A stretch of DNA of 64,000 bases from Zobellia roscoffensis (GTDB lineage: Bacteria; Bacteroidota; Bacteroidia; Flavobacteriales; Flavobacteriaceae): contig NZ_JADDXT010000002.1 of the NCBI RefSeq assembly GCF_015330165.1, forward strand, positions 3,251,646 through 3,315,645, given 5' to 3'. Positions 45,068 through 54,635 of this stretch are shown in pieces. Numbering within the stretch: the first letter of the stretch is position 1; each line of letters starts with the position of its first letter. Below the pieces are notes generated by a model. That model did not search any database and was not told the origin of the DNA. It was given only the letters and a program-made list of their open reading frames with translations. The translations under genes and the position numbers were made by a program.

Positions 45068-47719
45068 TCAATTAAAATTTATTGTAAACGTAGTACCTAC
45101 ATTTACTTTACTGGTTGCGTAAATGGTTCCGTCCATAGCCTCTATTTGAGATTTGGTTAGAAACAAACCAACACCTTTGGCATCTGGATGTCTATGGAAA
45201 ACTTTATTTAATCCAAACAATTTATGGCCGTGTTGCTCTAAATCTATGCCTAAACCATTGTCCTTAAATTCTAACATTATTTTACCATCTTGAATGATAG
45301 ATTCTATTTCTATTACTGGTTTGCGATTTTTAGATTTGTATTTTATAGCATTACTAACCAGGTTTAAAAAAATGCTATCCAAATATATTTTGTGATACTC
45401 AATTTTTGAGCATTTAGAGAAATCAGCCTTAATGATAGCCCCTGTTTTCAATATTTCACCAGCTAAAACATCTTTGGTTTTACTCAATACTTTTTCAAAT
45501 TGAATTTCTTTAATATCTTCCTCAGAATGTGGATTCTTTGTTTTTAACGCTTCAACTAATGTATTTAGTGTTAAGGTGAGATGATTTATTACGGTTTCAA
45601 ATTTTTCGAACAAACTTGCCCGGAGCAACTCATCGTCTGTTGTTCTATAGATATCTAAGAGTGAGTTAAGATTACTTACCGGAGAACGCAAATTATGCGA
45701 AGTTATATGTGTAAAATCTGCAAGCTGCCTATTCTGGTTTGTTAGTTTGTGCGCTAGGGTTTCAAGATTTTCTTTTGCCTTTAAAATTTTTCTTTCTGCA
45801 GACCTTTGTTTTGTAATATCACGTATGGCAAGAGATATGATTAGTCCTTCTTCCCATTGCACAGGGGCCATACTTATTTGCACGGCTATTTTTTGACCAT
45901 TTTTTCTAACAGCAAAAAGTTTATCTATGATACCAATTTGTCTTGTATGGTTAGAAAACTTGGCAGCTTTTATAGAAGGTAATATATTGGGGATAAGAGT
46001 TTCTACAGATTCCTTTATTACTTCATCAGGAGTGTATTTAAATAAGGTTTCTGTCTGTTTGTTTATAAGTTGAATAGTACCTTCTTCATTTATGATAACC
46101 ATGGCGTCCGGAGCAGATTCTAAAAGACCTCTAAATTTCTTTTCGGCCATTTTAATATCTGTGACGTCTTGCGTGGTTCCAATTAGCTCTACAGGTTCGC
46201 CTTTGGTATTGGTAATAACAACGCCAGCTATATGAACAGAACGCACTTTTCCTGTAGTAGTGATTAAACGTACGGTACAGCTATCAAATTCCTTGTCACG
46301 CAATGCATCTGAAACGCGTTCCGAGATTAGTGGTTGATCTTCTGGGTGTACCATGTTGAAAAACGTGCTGAATAACGGATCTATATCTTCGTCCATTTCA
46401 GCAATAGTATACAGACTTTTGGACCACTTACAGGTGTTATCTGATAAACTCCACTGCCAATGCCCCATCATGGTCATTTGTTCAGCGAATGTCAGTAGTT
46501 GGTTTTTAGCCAGAAGTTCATTTTGATATTGCTTTATTTCAGAAATATCTGTTGATACAGCAATATAGCCAATGTTATTTCCTAACTTATTTTTAACGGC
46601 AGAGACCGTACCCATAACAGATAGTGTGGAGCCGTCTTTACGAACATAGGTCCATTCCCTGGTGTCATTAACATCTTCATTGGTTAAGTTTTTATAATGA
46701 CTAAAATTCTCGGGATTTTTTCCGTATAAAAGGGCAAGATCTCTTCTAAATTTATTTACTTCATCTATAAGAAGAAACCCCATGGGGTTTTGTTTACCTT
46801 CCATTTCTGATGCGGAATACCCTAAAAGTATTTCTGCACCTTTGTTAAAATGATTTATGGTTCCAGTACTATCAGTAGAAAAAATGGCAGTAGATTCTGA
46901 GTTATATATGGCTCTTAATTGGGCGTGGGCTTGGTCTAGTTCAAATTTTGATGATTTAGCATCGCTAATATCCTGCATAATTCCAAATATGCGGCTACTA
47001 TATCCATCGTCACTCATCTCAGGTTTTCCAATAACACGAACCCATCTATGATTTTGTTTTGCCGTAAAGAATTCAAGTTCAAGATCAAATGAAGTACCTT
47101 TTTCAATAGCGTCTTGTACGCAGCTCTGTAGTTTTTGTCGGCTATGTTTTTCCTCGTAAAAGTTGATGCCGTCCTCTAGGTTAGGCTTGTAGCTTTCCTC
47201 GACCTCATGAATTTTTCGCGTCATTTTGCTCCAAAAGACTTTGTTCGTAGCAAGGTTTACTTCCCAAGTGCCTATTTTGGCAATTTGTTTTGTTTTTGAA
47301 AAAATATCTTCAGTTCTAACCTTTTTTAATTCATCTTCCTTGTTAGGAGTAATGTCTACAGTATGAATGAAAAGGCCTCCAACTTTACCTTTGGAAATAT
47401 ACCAAGGATGAATATTAAAAGAAAGCCATTTTACGGTACCATCTTTAAATTTAAAAGGAATTTCATCAAATACATCAATAGCCTTATCAATACATTCTTT
47501 ATGAAGCTGTTTTGAATCTTCGCCTATTTCTGGGAATATATCATAATGACAAATACCAACAAGTTCCATGCTCTGTAGGCCATAGTCTTCTACCCAACGG
47601 TTAGATGTAGCTAAATAACACATATCCCTATCGAACATAGCAATTGCGGAAGGGGCCTGTTCAATAAATATTTCGTGGTATGGTATTTTTGACTTCGATT
47701 TTTTAGAGATTCTTTCCAA
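45068..47719 (-). CDS. Multi-PAS sensor histidine kinase
   Basis: An 883-residue cytoplasmic kinase with no membrane segment. Five PAS-type modules can be followed, starting near residues 12, 140, 265, 400 and 535. The pattern RDMCYLATSNRWVEDYG, GTINHFNKGAEILLGYS and GTIQLINKQTETLFKYT marks modules one, three and five. After a coiled segment comes a phospho-acceptor domain (ITSHNLRSPVSNLNSLLDIY) and an ATPase domain (NLVSNAIKYKSKNRKPV, KDNGLGIDL, KGVGLFLTKSQIEAM). It forms an operon with the receiver at 44665. The signal is unknown; several PAS modules allow small-molecule, redox or light sensing. Confidence 0.9.
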   Translation of the reverse strand: MERISKKSKSKIPYHEIFIEQAPSAIAMFDRDMCYLATSNRWVEDYGLQSMELVGICHYDIFPEIGEDSKQLHKECIDKAIDVFDEIPFKFKDGTVKWLSFNIHPWYISKGKVGGLFIHTVDITPNKEDELKKVRTEDIFSKTKQIAKIGTWEVNLATNKVFWSKMTRKIHEVEESYKPNLEDGINFYEEKHSRQKLQSCVQDAIEKGTSFDLELEFFTAKQNHRWVRVIGKPEMSDDGYSSRIFGIMQDISDAKSSKFELDQAHAQLRAIYNSESTAIFSTDSTGTINHFNKGAEILLGYSASEMEGKQNPMGFLLIDEVNKFRRDLALLYGKNPENFSHYKNLTNEDVNDTREWTYVRKDGSTLSVMGTVSAVKNKLGNNIGYIAVSTDISEIKQYQNELLAKNQLLTFAEQMTMMGHWQWSLSDNTCKWSKSLYTIAEMDEDIDPLFSTFFNMVHPEDQPLISERVSDALRDKEFDSCTVRLITTTGKVRSVHIAGVVITNTKGEPVELIGTTQDVTDIKMAEKKFRGLLESAPDAMVIINEEGTIQLINKQTETLFKYTPDEVIKESVETLIPNILPSIKAAKFSNHTRQIGIIDKLFAVRKNGQKIAVQISMAPVQWEEGLIISLAIRDITKQRSAERKILKAKENLETLAHKLTNQNRQLADFTHITSHNLRSPVSNLNSLLDIYRTTDDELLRASLFEKFETVINHLTLTLNTLVEALKTKNPHSEEDIKEIQFEKVLSKTKDVLAGEILKTGAIIKADFSKCSKIEYHKIYLDSIFLNLVSNAIKYKSKNRKPVIEIESIIQDGKIMLEFKDNGLGIDLEQHGHKLFGLNKVFHRHPDAKGVGLFLTKSQIEAMDGTIYATSKVNVGTTFTINFN

Positions 47720-47917
47720 AATCTATATAATTTATAGGAATAAACCTTCAATATAGTCATAATTTACCTATAAGTATAAGTGATTCTGTAATTTTTGAAG
47801 AGACAAATCTGCGTTATTTGTGAGGATAGCTTCATTAGGAAGTACAATTGTAGTAGTCATGGTAGTTTCATGATTTTTGCAAAGAGGTAACAGGGGTTAC
47901 GGTATAGAATTGATATA

Positions 47918-48781
47918 TTAATTCATCCTATACCTCTGTTTATAGGCACTTGGGGTAATGCTCGTAGCTATTTTAAATTGTCTATTAAAGTTTGATAATG
48001 TTCTAAACCCACTCTGGTAACAGGCCTGCGAAGGATTCATCTTTTTATCTATAAGTAATTTGCAGGCATGCCCTATTCTTATTTCACTTACAAATTCAGA
48101 AAATGTTTTATTTGCATGTGTTTTAAAATACCTACTGAACGAGGTAGGTGTCATATTGGTCAATTGCGCCATTTCAGATATGGGTAGTTTTCGTTTAAAA
48201 TGCTTCATTACATGAGCGTATACCCGGTTCATACGTTCCGTATCTCCTTCTCGCAAAGTATTTGTATAGCCAGAACTTGCAAGTAGGTTAAGGTCTTCGG
48301 TCTTAGCTAGAATATTTAGAATTTGTAATAGGCCCAATACAGAATCGAACCCTTCTAAAGTGGGTAGATCGGCTATTTTTTTTCGAAGTGATTTTGCTGT
48401 TGCTCCCACTACTTTAAATCCGCGTAAGCTTTTTTTAAATAGTTGCCTTAATCTAATGTATTCTTCTTTGTGTAACAATGGCGCACTTATAAAATCATGA
48501 TCAAAGTAAACTACAATGCCCTCCGCTTTTATTTTTTGGTCTGGTTGGTCCATGTCACTTTTCCATAAATGGGGCAGATTTGGTCCGGTGAAGGTGATAT
48601 CTCCTTCTTGAAATTGTTCTACATGGTCACCAATAAACCGAGTCCCTTTTCCATTTAATACCATAAATAATTGGTATTCAGGGTGAAAATGCCAATTAGG
48701 GTCAAAAATGGGTTGTTTTAACTTTTGCACCACAAATGCGTGAGTCTTGGGGATAGGCGATTTTCTGAGGGCGGTTTTCAT
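47918..48781 (-). CDS. AraC family regulator with N-terminal cupin domain
   Basis: From the ATG at 48781 (MKTALRKSPIPK) it has 287 residues; an ATG at 48796 adds five more. The N-terminal half is a cupin sensor (WHFHPEYQLFMVLNGKGTRFIG, EGDITFTGPNLPHLWKSD), and the C-terminal half is a double helix-turn-helix (ISEMAQLTNMTPTSFSRYFK, ACYQSGFRTLSNFNRQFK, ITPSAYKQ). This is the usual layout of sugar-responsive AraC activators. It is divergent from the ThuA-fusion operon with a gap of about 160 bases and is its probable regulator, sensing a sugar or sugar derivative through the cupin. Confidence 0.9.
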   Translation of the reverse strand: MKTALRKSPIPKTHAFVVQKLKQPIFDPNWHFHPEYQLFMVLNGKGTRFIGDHVEQFQEGDITFTGPNLPHLWKSDMDQPDQKIKAEGIVVYFDHDFISAPLLHKEEYIRLRQLFKKSLRGFKVVGATAKSLRKKIADLPTLEGFDSVLGLLQILNILAKTEDLNLLASSGYTNTLREGDTERMNRVYAHVMKHFKRKLPISEMAQLTNMTPTSFSRYFKTHANKTFSEFVSEIRIGHACKLLIDKKMNPSQACYQSGFRTLSNFNRQFKIATSITPSAYKQRYRMN

Positions 48782-48942
48782 AAATGATTTTTTCAATATG
48801 TTTTGACAGAACGATACTAATTTATCTTTAAAAATACATATAATAATATATGATGATATAAAAGAGTCAAAACCTGATATTAGAAAGTCTATACCGTCTT
48901 TGAAATAGTTATAAAATTGGGGTGTATCAAGAATACATGATT

Positions 48943-51900
48943 ATGGGAAATATAAAGAAGGTGTTTTTTAGCTTTTTGGTAATGGGTGTCTTATTCCTGT
49001 CCTGTAAAGGGGAAACAAGAGAAAACAAGGCTTTGGACAATCGTCCGCGGAGAATGGAACTATTGTTTTTGGGCCACGATTTAGAGCACCATAATTCTAG
49101 GGCCTATATGCCAATTTTGGCTTCAGCTTTAGCCAAGGAAGGAATAAATATTACTTATTCAGAGAGCCTATCGGATATAAATTCTGAAAACCTAGACCTA
49201 TATGATGGGCTAATCATATATGCTAATCACGAAGAGATCAATAGTGAACAGGAAAAAGCATTGCTCAATTTTGTAGAACAAGGCAATGGGTTCATTCCCA
49301 TTCATTCGGCCAGTTTTTGTTTTAAGAATTCAGAGAAATATATTGATTTGGTCGGAGCTCAATTCGCAACGCATGAAACTGGAACTTTCACGGCAGAAAT
49401 AATCGATAGTACACATGCCGCTATGCGAAATGTCAAGGAATTCAAGACTTGGGACGAGACCTATGTACATGATAAGATAGCAGATGATATTACGGTACTG
49501 ATGGAGCGTGTTGAAGGTAACTATCGTGAACCCTATACCTGGGTAAAAAAATACGGAAAGGGAAAAGTTTTCTACACCGCCCTAGGGCATGATGAGCGGA
49601 CGTGGGAGAATCTGGAGTTTCTTAACTTGATTAAAGAGGGGATTCTCTGGTCGGTAAACGATAATGTAAAACAAAATTGGGAAGTTTTTGTTAAGGATAT
49701 GCCTCAATTGAAATATGAAGAAAGGCCGAATATACCCAATTATGAGAAACGGAATCCTCCTTTAAAATATCAGTTGCCGTTAGCACCTGATGAGTCGGCA
49801 AAACTAATTCAAGTACCAGCCGGTTTTGAGTTGCAGTTATTTGCTGCTGAACCGGATATAATAAACCCTATTGCCGCAAATTGGGATGAAAAAGGTAGAC
49901 TGTGGGTTATAGAAACCGTAGATTATCCAAATACGGTTCGTGATGACAAAGGGGTAGGTGACGATAAGATTAAAATATTAGAAGATACTAATGGTGATGG
50001 TCGTGCGGATAAGGTAACCGTTTTTGCTGATAAACTTAATATACCCACAAGTTTCGTATTCTATGATGGCGGAATTATAGTTGCCCAAGCGCCCCAATTC
50101 TTATTTTTGAAGGATACGGATGGTGATGATAAAGCTGATATTAAAGAGACCCTTATAGATGGGTGGGGAGTTTTTGATACTCATGCAGGACCTTCTAACC
50201 TTCAGAACGGAATTGATAATACTATTTATGGGGTAGTTGGTTATTCCGGGTTTTCGGGACGTATTTTTGGTAAAGATGAGCAGTTTTCTCAAGGAATGTA
50301 TCATTTTGACCCCAAAAAGAAAACCTTCGATTTCTTAACGAGAACCAGTAATAATACATGGGGATTGGGCATAACCGAAGATAATTCACTTTTTGCCTCT
50401 ACAGCAAATAATACACACAGTGTTTATTTAGGTATTCCGGACAAAAATTTAAAGGGCGTAGAGGGTATACCTATAAATGGAAGTTTAAAAATAGACGGGC
50501 ATTATGATATGCAACCGATAACAGGAAATATTAGGCAAGTAGATGTTTTTGGTGGATTCACTGCTGCTGCAGGTCACCACTTTTACACCGCTAGAGAGTT
50601 TCCTAGTGCTTATTTTAATAAAGTTGCTTTTGTTTGTGAACCCACTGGAGGTATTGTTCATATGGCAAAAATTAATGAAACAGGAGCAGGGTATAAAGAA
50701 ACGGATGGAGGTAATCTTTTTGCTAGTTCGGATGAGTGGGTATCACCAGTTGAAGCTAAAGTAGGTCCGGACGGTGCCGTATGGGTGTTGGATTGGTATA
50801 ATTTTATCATTCAACATAATCCTACGCCAAACGTAGACCGAGGTGGCTATAATGCAGTTAACGGAAAGGGAAATGCGTATGAAAATCCTCTTAGGGATAA
50901 ATCTAGAGGACGTATTTATAGAGTTGTTTCCAAGGCCAGCAAATCAAATGAAAGGATAGTTTTACATAAAGAAAAACCTGAGGAATTGATAAATACACTT
51001 TCTCATAGTAATTTGTTCTGGCGTATGACCGCCCAACGCTTGTTGGTTGAAAGTGGCGATGCAACTGTATTGAAAAAGTTAGCCAAATTAATTTCTAATA
51101 CCGAAGTTGATGAAATGGGTATGAATCCGTCCGTGCTACACACTTTATGGACTTTAGAAGGGTTGGGAGCTATTGAAACAGACCCTGAAATATATGAGGT
51201 GGTAACCAATTCATTGTATCACCCTTCTGCAGCGGTGCGCAAAGCAGCTATACAAATATTACCGAAAACGGATAAAACCGATGAGGCCATATTAAACGGA
51301 AAACTGTTATTCGATAAAGACCCAAAAGTTCGTTTGGCTGCCTTGCTTTATTTTACGGAGCGCCCCCCTTCATTACAGGTGGGGAACCTACTTTACGAAA
51401 TGAGTACTGAAAAGGAAATTGTGGAAGACCCATGGCTGTCCCAGGCTGTGTATGCTGCAGTTAGTTCGCATAGAAAGGGGTTTATGCAGCATATTAAAGT
51501 TGATACTAGTATTACAACCGAAAAAGACGAAAGTGGAGACAGGCATAAAATGAACCATGAAGATAGTCATTGGAAAACAATGAAATTACCTCAATATATA
51601 GAAGATGCCGGGCTGGATATGGACGGAATCATTTGGTTCCGCAAATCGGTTGCCATTTCAGAAGAGCTTTTAAATCGTAAAGCAACCATTTCCATGGGGC
51701 CGATTGATGACTCTGATGTTGTCTATATAAACGGCGTTAAGATTGGAGGGACCGAGCAGAGCTATGCGGATGAACGTGTATATAATATAGCTTCAGGGAT
51801 TTTAAAGAAAGGAGAAAACCACATTGCCATTCGTGTAGAGGACACTGGTGGAGGTGGTGGAATATATGGTAAGGAAAATCTAATGTTTTTAGCCTTAGGA

Positions 51901-52443
51901 AACGAGAAAATAGCATTGGCCGGAGATTGGAAATATGAAGTGGAAAAAAACCTTTTACAGAAGACAGATGACCTTTTTTCTAAATCCAGCATTGCCGAAG
52001 TTTTTGCCAAAGCCCATATGCATAAAATTGATGATGAAGAAAAAAACGATGATGTTGATGAGCGACTTGTAATTAGAATGCGTACGGTTAAGAACGAAAT
52101 GAAATACGATCTCTCAGAATTTGTTGTGCCAGCGGGCGAACCTGTAGAATTAATTCTGGAGAATGTAGACTTTATGCAGCACAATTTGGTCATTGTAAAA
52201 CAAGGAACGATGGATAAGGTAGGTGAGGCTTCAGATAAACTGGCAGCGGACCCTAATGGAGCTAAACAAAATTATGTTCCTGAAATGGATGAGGTTCTTT
52301 TTGCCACAGCATTGGTTGATCCAGAGCAAACGGTAACCTTAAAATTTACAGCACCCATTGAGCCAGGGGAATATCCGTTTATTTGTACGTTTCCGGGGCA
52401 CTGGCGCATAATGAAAGGTGTAATGAAGGTTGTAGCTAATTAA
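48943..52443 (+). CDS. ThuA / PVC-type beta-propeller dehydrogenase / HEAT / azurin-like fusion lipoprotein
   Basis: An exported multidomain lipoprotein of 1166 residues (lipobox LFLSC). The frame extends to a GTG at 48922, but ATG at 48943 places the signal peptide properly; residue numbers here follow that ATG. Domains: a ThuA-like glutaminase-fold domain (about 37-235; ANHEEINSEQEKALLNFVEQG, HSASFCFK), a PVC-type membrane-bound dehydrogenase propeller (about 280-660; ANWDEKGRLWVIETVDYPN, EDTNGDGRADKVTVFAD), HEAT-like helices (about 675-800), a galactose-binding-like module (about 845-955) and a C-terminal cupredoxin. The last has type-1 copper ligands His1080 (MQHNLVI), Cys1148, His1153 and Met1157 in CTFPGHWRIM, as in azurin. 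No CxxCH haem motif is present. It probably oxidises a sugar and passes electrons to copper; that is inference. Confidence 0.85.
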   Translation: MGNIKKVFFSFLVMGVLFLSCKGETRENKALDNRPRRMELLFLGHDLEHHNSRAYMPILASALAKEGINITYSESLSDINSENLDLYDGLIIYANHEEINSEQEKALLNFVEQGNGFIPIHSASFCFKNSEKYIDLVGAQFATHETGTFTAEIIDSTHAAMRNVKEFKTWDETYVHDKIADDITVLMERVEGNYREPYTWVKKYGKGKVFYTALGHDERTWENLEFLNLIKEGILWSVNDNVKQNWEVFVKDMPQLKYEERPNIPNYEKRNPPLKYQLPLAPDESAKLIQVPAGFELQLFAAEPDIINPIAANWDEKGRLWVIETVDYPNTVRDDKGVGDDKIKILEDTNGDGRADKVTVFADKLNIPTSFVFYDGGIIVAQAPQFLFLKDTDGDDKADIKETLIDGWGVFDTHAGPSNLQNGIDNTIYGVVGYSGFSGRIFGKDEQFSQGMYHFDPKKKTFDFLTRTSNNTWGLGITEDNSLFASTANNTHSVYLGIPDKNLKGVEGIPINGSLKIDGHYDMQPITGNIRQVDVFGGFTAAAGHHFYTAREFPSAYFNKVAFVCEPTGGIVHMAKINETGAGYKETDGGNLFASSDEWVSPVEAKVGPDGAVWVLDWYNFIIQHNPTPNVDRGGYNAVNGKGNAYENPLRDKSRGRIYRVVSKASKSNERIVLHKEKPEELINTLSHSNLFWRMTAQRLLVESGDATVLKKLAKLISNTEVDEMGMNPSVLHTLWTLEGLGAIETDPEIYEVVTNSLYHPSAAVRKAAIQILPKTDKTDEAILNGKLLFDKDPKVRLAALLYFTERPPSLQVGNLLYEMSTEKEIVEDPWLSQAVYAAVSSHRKGFMQHIKVDTSITTEKDESGDRHKMNHEDSHWKTMKLPQYIEDAGLDMDGIIWFRKSVAISEELLNRKATISMGPIDDSDVVYINGVKIGGTEQSYADERVYNIASGILKKGENHIAIRVEDTGGGGGIYGKENLMFLALGNEKIALAGDWKYEVEKNLLQKTDDLFSKSSIAEVFAKAHMHKIDDEEKNDDVDERLVIRMRTVKNEMKYDLSEFVVPAGEPVELILENVDFMQHNLVIVKQGTMDKVGEASDKLAADPNGAKQNYVPEMDEVLFATALVDPEQTVTLKFTAPIEPGEYPFICTFPGHWRIMKGVMKVVAN

Positions 52444-52463
52444 TTATCTCTAACAACGGATAA

Positions 52464-53321
52464 ATGAGTAATACTATATCTTTTGGGGTAAGTACTTGGT
52501 TATGGCAATCACCCTTTACCTCAGATTCTATTTCCCTGTTTCCAAAGATAAAAGAAATGGGTTTTGATACGGTCGAAATACCAGTGGAAGACCCTGCAAG
52601 GATAGATGGTAAGCTAGTTAAAAAAGCTTTGGACGATAATGGCCTTTGTGCTACTGTCTGCGGTGCGTTCGGTCCAACAAAAGATTTTACTGCAGACGAT
52701 GCCGCTTTGCATAGCAACAGTTTCAATTATATAGCCAATTGTTTTGAGCTGTGTGCAGTTTTAGGAACCAATTTTTTTGCAGGGCCAATGTATTCGGCGG
52801 TGGGGAAAGCACGCATGGTTTCTGAAGAACAGCGCAAAATAGAATGGAACCGTGCAGTAAACAATTTAGGTAAGGTGTGTAAAATGGCGGAGGATTATGG
52901 TCTATCCATTGCTTTGGAGCCCTTAAATCGTTTTGAGTCGGATTTGGTCAATACGGCAAAAGATGTAATGCGGTTGGTCAATGATATTAATCAATCAAAT
53001 GCAAAGGTTTTACTTGATGGGTTTCACATGACTATTGAGGAGAAGAATATTAGGGAAGCCATTAACTTAGTAGGAGATAAATTAATTCACGTACAGGTAT
53101 CGGAAAATCATCGGGGCATTCCCGGAACGGGGCTTACAGCGTGGGGCGATTTTAAGAAGGGCCTTGATGACATAAATTATAAAGGGGCACTGGTGATTGA
53201 AAGCTTTACGCCGGAAATTAAGGAACTGGCAGGTGCCGTTTGTATCTGGAAAAATTTGGCAGATAGCCAAGACCAGTTTGCTGTTAAAGGCATCGATTTT
53301 TTGAAGAAAACATTCGCATAA
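52464..53321 (+). CDS. Sugar isomerase/epimerase TIM barrel, D-tagatose/psicose 3-epimerase-like
   Basis: A 285-residue cytoplasmic metal-dependent TIM barrel. The four metal ligands of ketose 3-epimerases can be matched: Glu in IALEPLNRFE, Asp in VLLDGFHMTIEE, His in VQVSENHRGIPGTG and Glu in ALVIESFTPE. The block SENHRGIPGTG followed by AWGDFKKGL is typical of the D-tagatose/D-psicose/L-ribulose 3-epimerase group. It begins 20 bases after the ThuA-fusion gene and 12 bases before the Gfo/Idh/MocA gene. In this setting it may epimerise or isomerise a keto-sugar formed by the dehydrogenases. Related barrels also act as lyases or hydrolases on 3-keto sugars, so the exact reaction is open. Confidence 0.85.
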   Translation: MSNTISFGVSTWLWQSPFTSDSISLFPKIKEMGFDTVEIPVEDPARIDGKLVKKALDDNGLCATVCGAFGPTKDFTADDAALHSNSFNYIANCFELCAVLGTNFFAGPMYSAVGKARMVSEEQRKIEWNRAVNNLGKVCKMAEDYGLSIALEPLNRFESDLVNTAKDVMRLVNDINQSNAKVLLDGFHMTIEEKNIREAINLVGDKLIHVQVSENHRGIPGTGLTAWGDFKKGLDDINYKGALVIESFTPEIKELAGAVCIWKNLADSQDQFAVKGIDFLKKTFA

Positions 53322-53333
53322 TAAAAGAGAACT

Positions 53334-54464
53334 ATGAGTAGAGAAAAATTAAATATAGCCATTGTCGGGCTTGGTTTTGGAGCTGAGTTCATTCCTATTT
53401 ATAAAAAGCATCCGTATGCAAATTTGGTAGCGGTATGTCAGCGTAACGAAGAAAAGTTAATTCAGCTTGCAGATACTTTTGGAATTGAAAAACGCTTTAC
53501 TTCGTATGAAGAACTACTGAAGGACCCGGATATAGATGCGGTTCATATCAACACACCCATACCTGATCACGGCAGGCAATCTATTCAGGCTTTAAAAGCG
53601 GGTAAACATGTGGCATGTACTGTACCTATGGCTACAACTTTAGAGGAGTGTGAGCAAATAGTTCGTTTAACGGAAGAAAGCGGTCTAACCTATATGATGA
53701 TGGAAACCGTGGTATATGCCAGGGAGTTTTTATTCATGAAAGAGTTATATGAAAGTGGTGAACTAGGTAAAATTCAATTTCTAAAAGCTAGTCACCAGCA
53801 AGATATGGATGGTTGGCCCAACTACTGGCCGGGGCTTCCGCCTATGCACTACGCTACTCACTGCGTTGGTCCGGTTTTAGCCTTAAATAGGGCCGAGGCA
53901 GAATATGTGTCCTGTTTTGGTTCTGGTACTATTCGTGAGGATTTGATACCCCATTACAGCTCACCTTTTGCCGTGGAAACCACTCATATCAAATTTAGAA
54001 ACTCGGATTTGAGTGCTCAGGTATACCGTTCACTTTTTGATGTAGCACGTCAGTACAGGGAAAGTTTTGAAGTGTACGGTTCTAAAAAATCCGTAGAATG
54101 GCCACTTATTGAAGGTGAACCCCTAGTAGTGCACACCGCAAAAAAACCGGAACCGGAAATTCCTGAGGAGATAGAAAGTCCTGATTTCGCAAAATTGTTA
54201 CCAAAAGAAATTCAGCATTTCACCACCCAAGGGGTTTATGATTCCGAAGAACATCAACACCTTAGTTTTACACAGGGAGCGGGCCATGGAGGCTCACATC
54301 CACATTTGGTGCATGAATTTGTAAATGCCCTAATAGAGAAAAAAGCACCCTACCCAAATGCAAGGCAATCGGCAAATATTACTTGTGTTGGTATTTTGGC
54401 ACATGAATCGGCATTAAAAGGAGGTGAGCTTATAAAACTACCGGATTTCACTCTTGAAAATTAA
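53334..54464 (+). CDS. Gfo/Idh/MocA family protein with TVP in place of EKP
   Basis: A 376-residue NAD(P)-dependent protein. The N-terminal Rossmann fold has IAIVGLGFGAEFIP, DIDAVHINTPIPDHG and AGKHVACTVPMATTLEEC; the last normally reads CEKP, so the catalytic Lys is replaced by Val. MMMETVVYAREF, GWPNYWPGLPPMHYATHCVG and GAGHGGSHPHLVHEF follow in the substrate domain. I recall a sizeable group in Bacteroidota and Planctomycetota with this TVPMATT pattern, and GH109 enzymes similarly carry EVP, so it may be a non-standard dehydrogenase or an NAD-dependent glycosidase or lyase. It is the third gene of the ThuA-fusion operon and ends at a terminator. Confidence 0.85.
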   Translation: MSREKLNIAIVGLGFGAEFIPIYKKHPYANLVAVCQRNEEKLIQLADTFGIEKRFTSYEELLKDPDIDAVHINTPIPDHGRQSIQALKAGKHVACTVPMATTLEECEQIVRLTEESGLTYMMMETVVYAREFLFMKELYESGELGKIQFLKASHQQDMDGWPNYWPGLPPMHYATHCVGPVLALNRAEAEYVSCFGSGTIREDLIPHYSSPFAVETTHIKFRNSDLSAQVYRSLFDVARQYRESFEVYGSKKSVEWPLIEGEPLVVHTAKKPEPEIPEEIESPDFAKLLPKEIQHFTTQGVYDSEEHQHLSFTQGAGHGGSHPHLVHEFVNALIEKKAPYPNARQSANITCVGILAHESALKGGELIKLPDFTLEN

Positions 54465-54489
54465 ATAGTATATAAGTACCAATAAAATT

Positions 54490-54530
54490 AGAAGTTGAGG
54501 TTGATAACATTTTTAAATCTCAACTTTTTC
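54490..54530 (+). terminator. Terminator of the ThuA-fusion operon
   Basis: AAGTTGAG (54492) pairs with CTCAACTT (54519), and T residues follow, shortly after the stop at 54464. Confidence 0.7.
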
Positions 54531-54635
54531 TGTTTTATGTTCTCGGAGTTCTAGCGTGTAAACTGTAAGAATCTCAAATAATTTGTTTGAAGTCCACTTT
54601 AAATATGATCTTTGTAATAAGAACTATTTTTGTGT

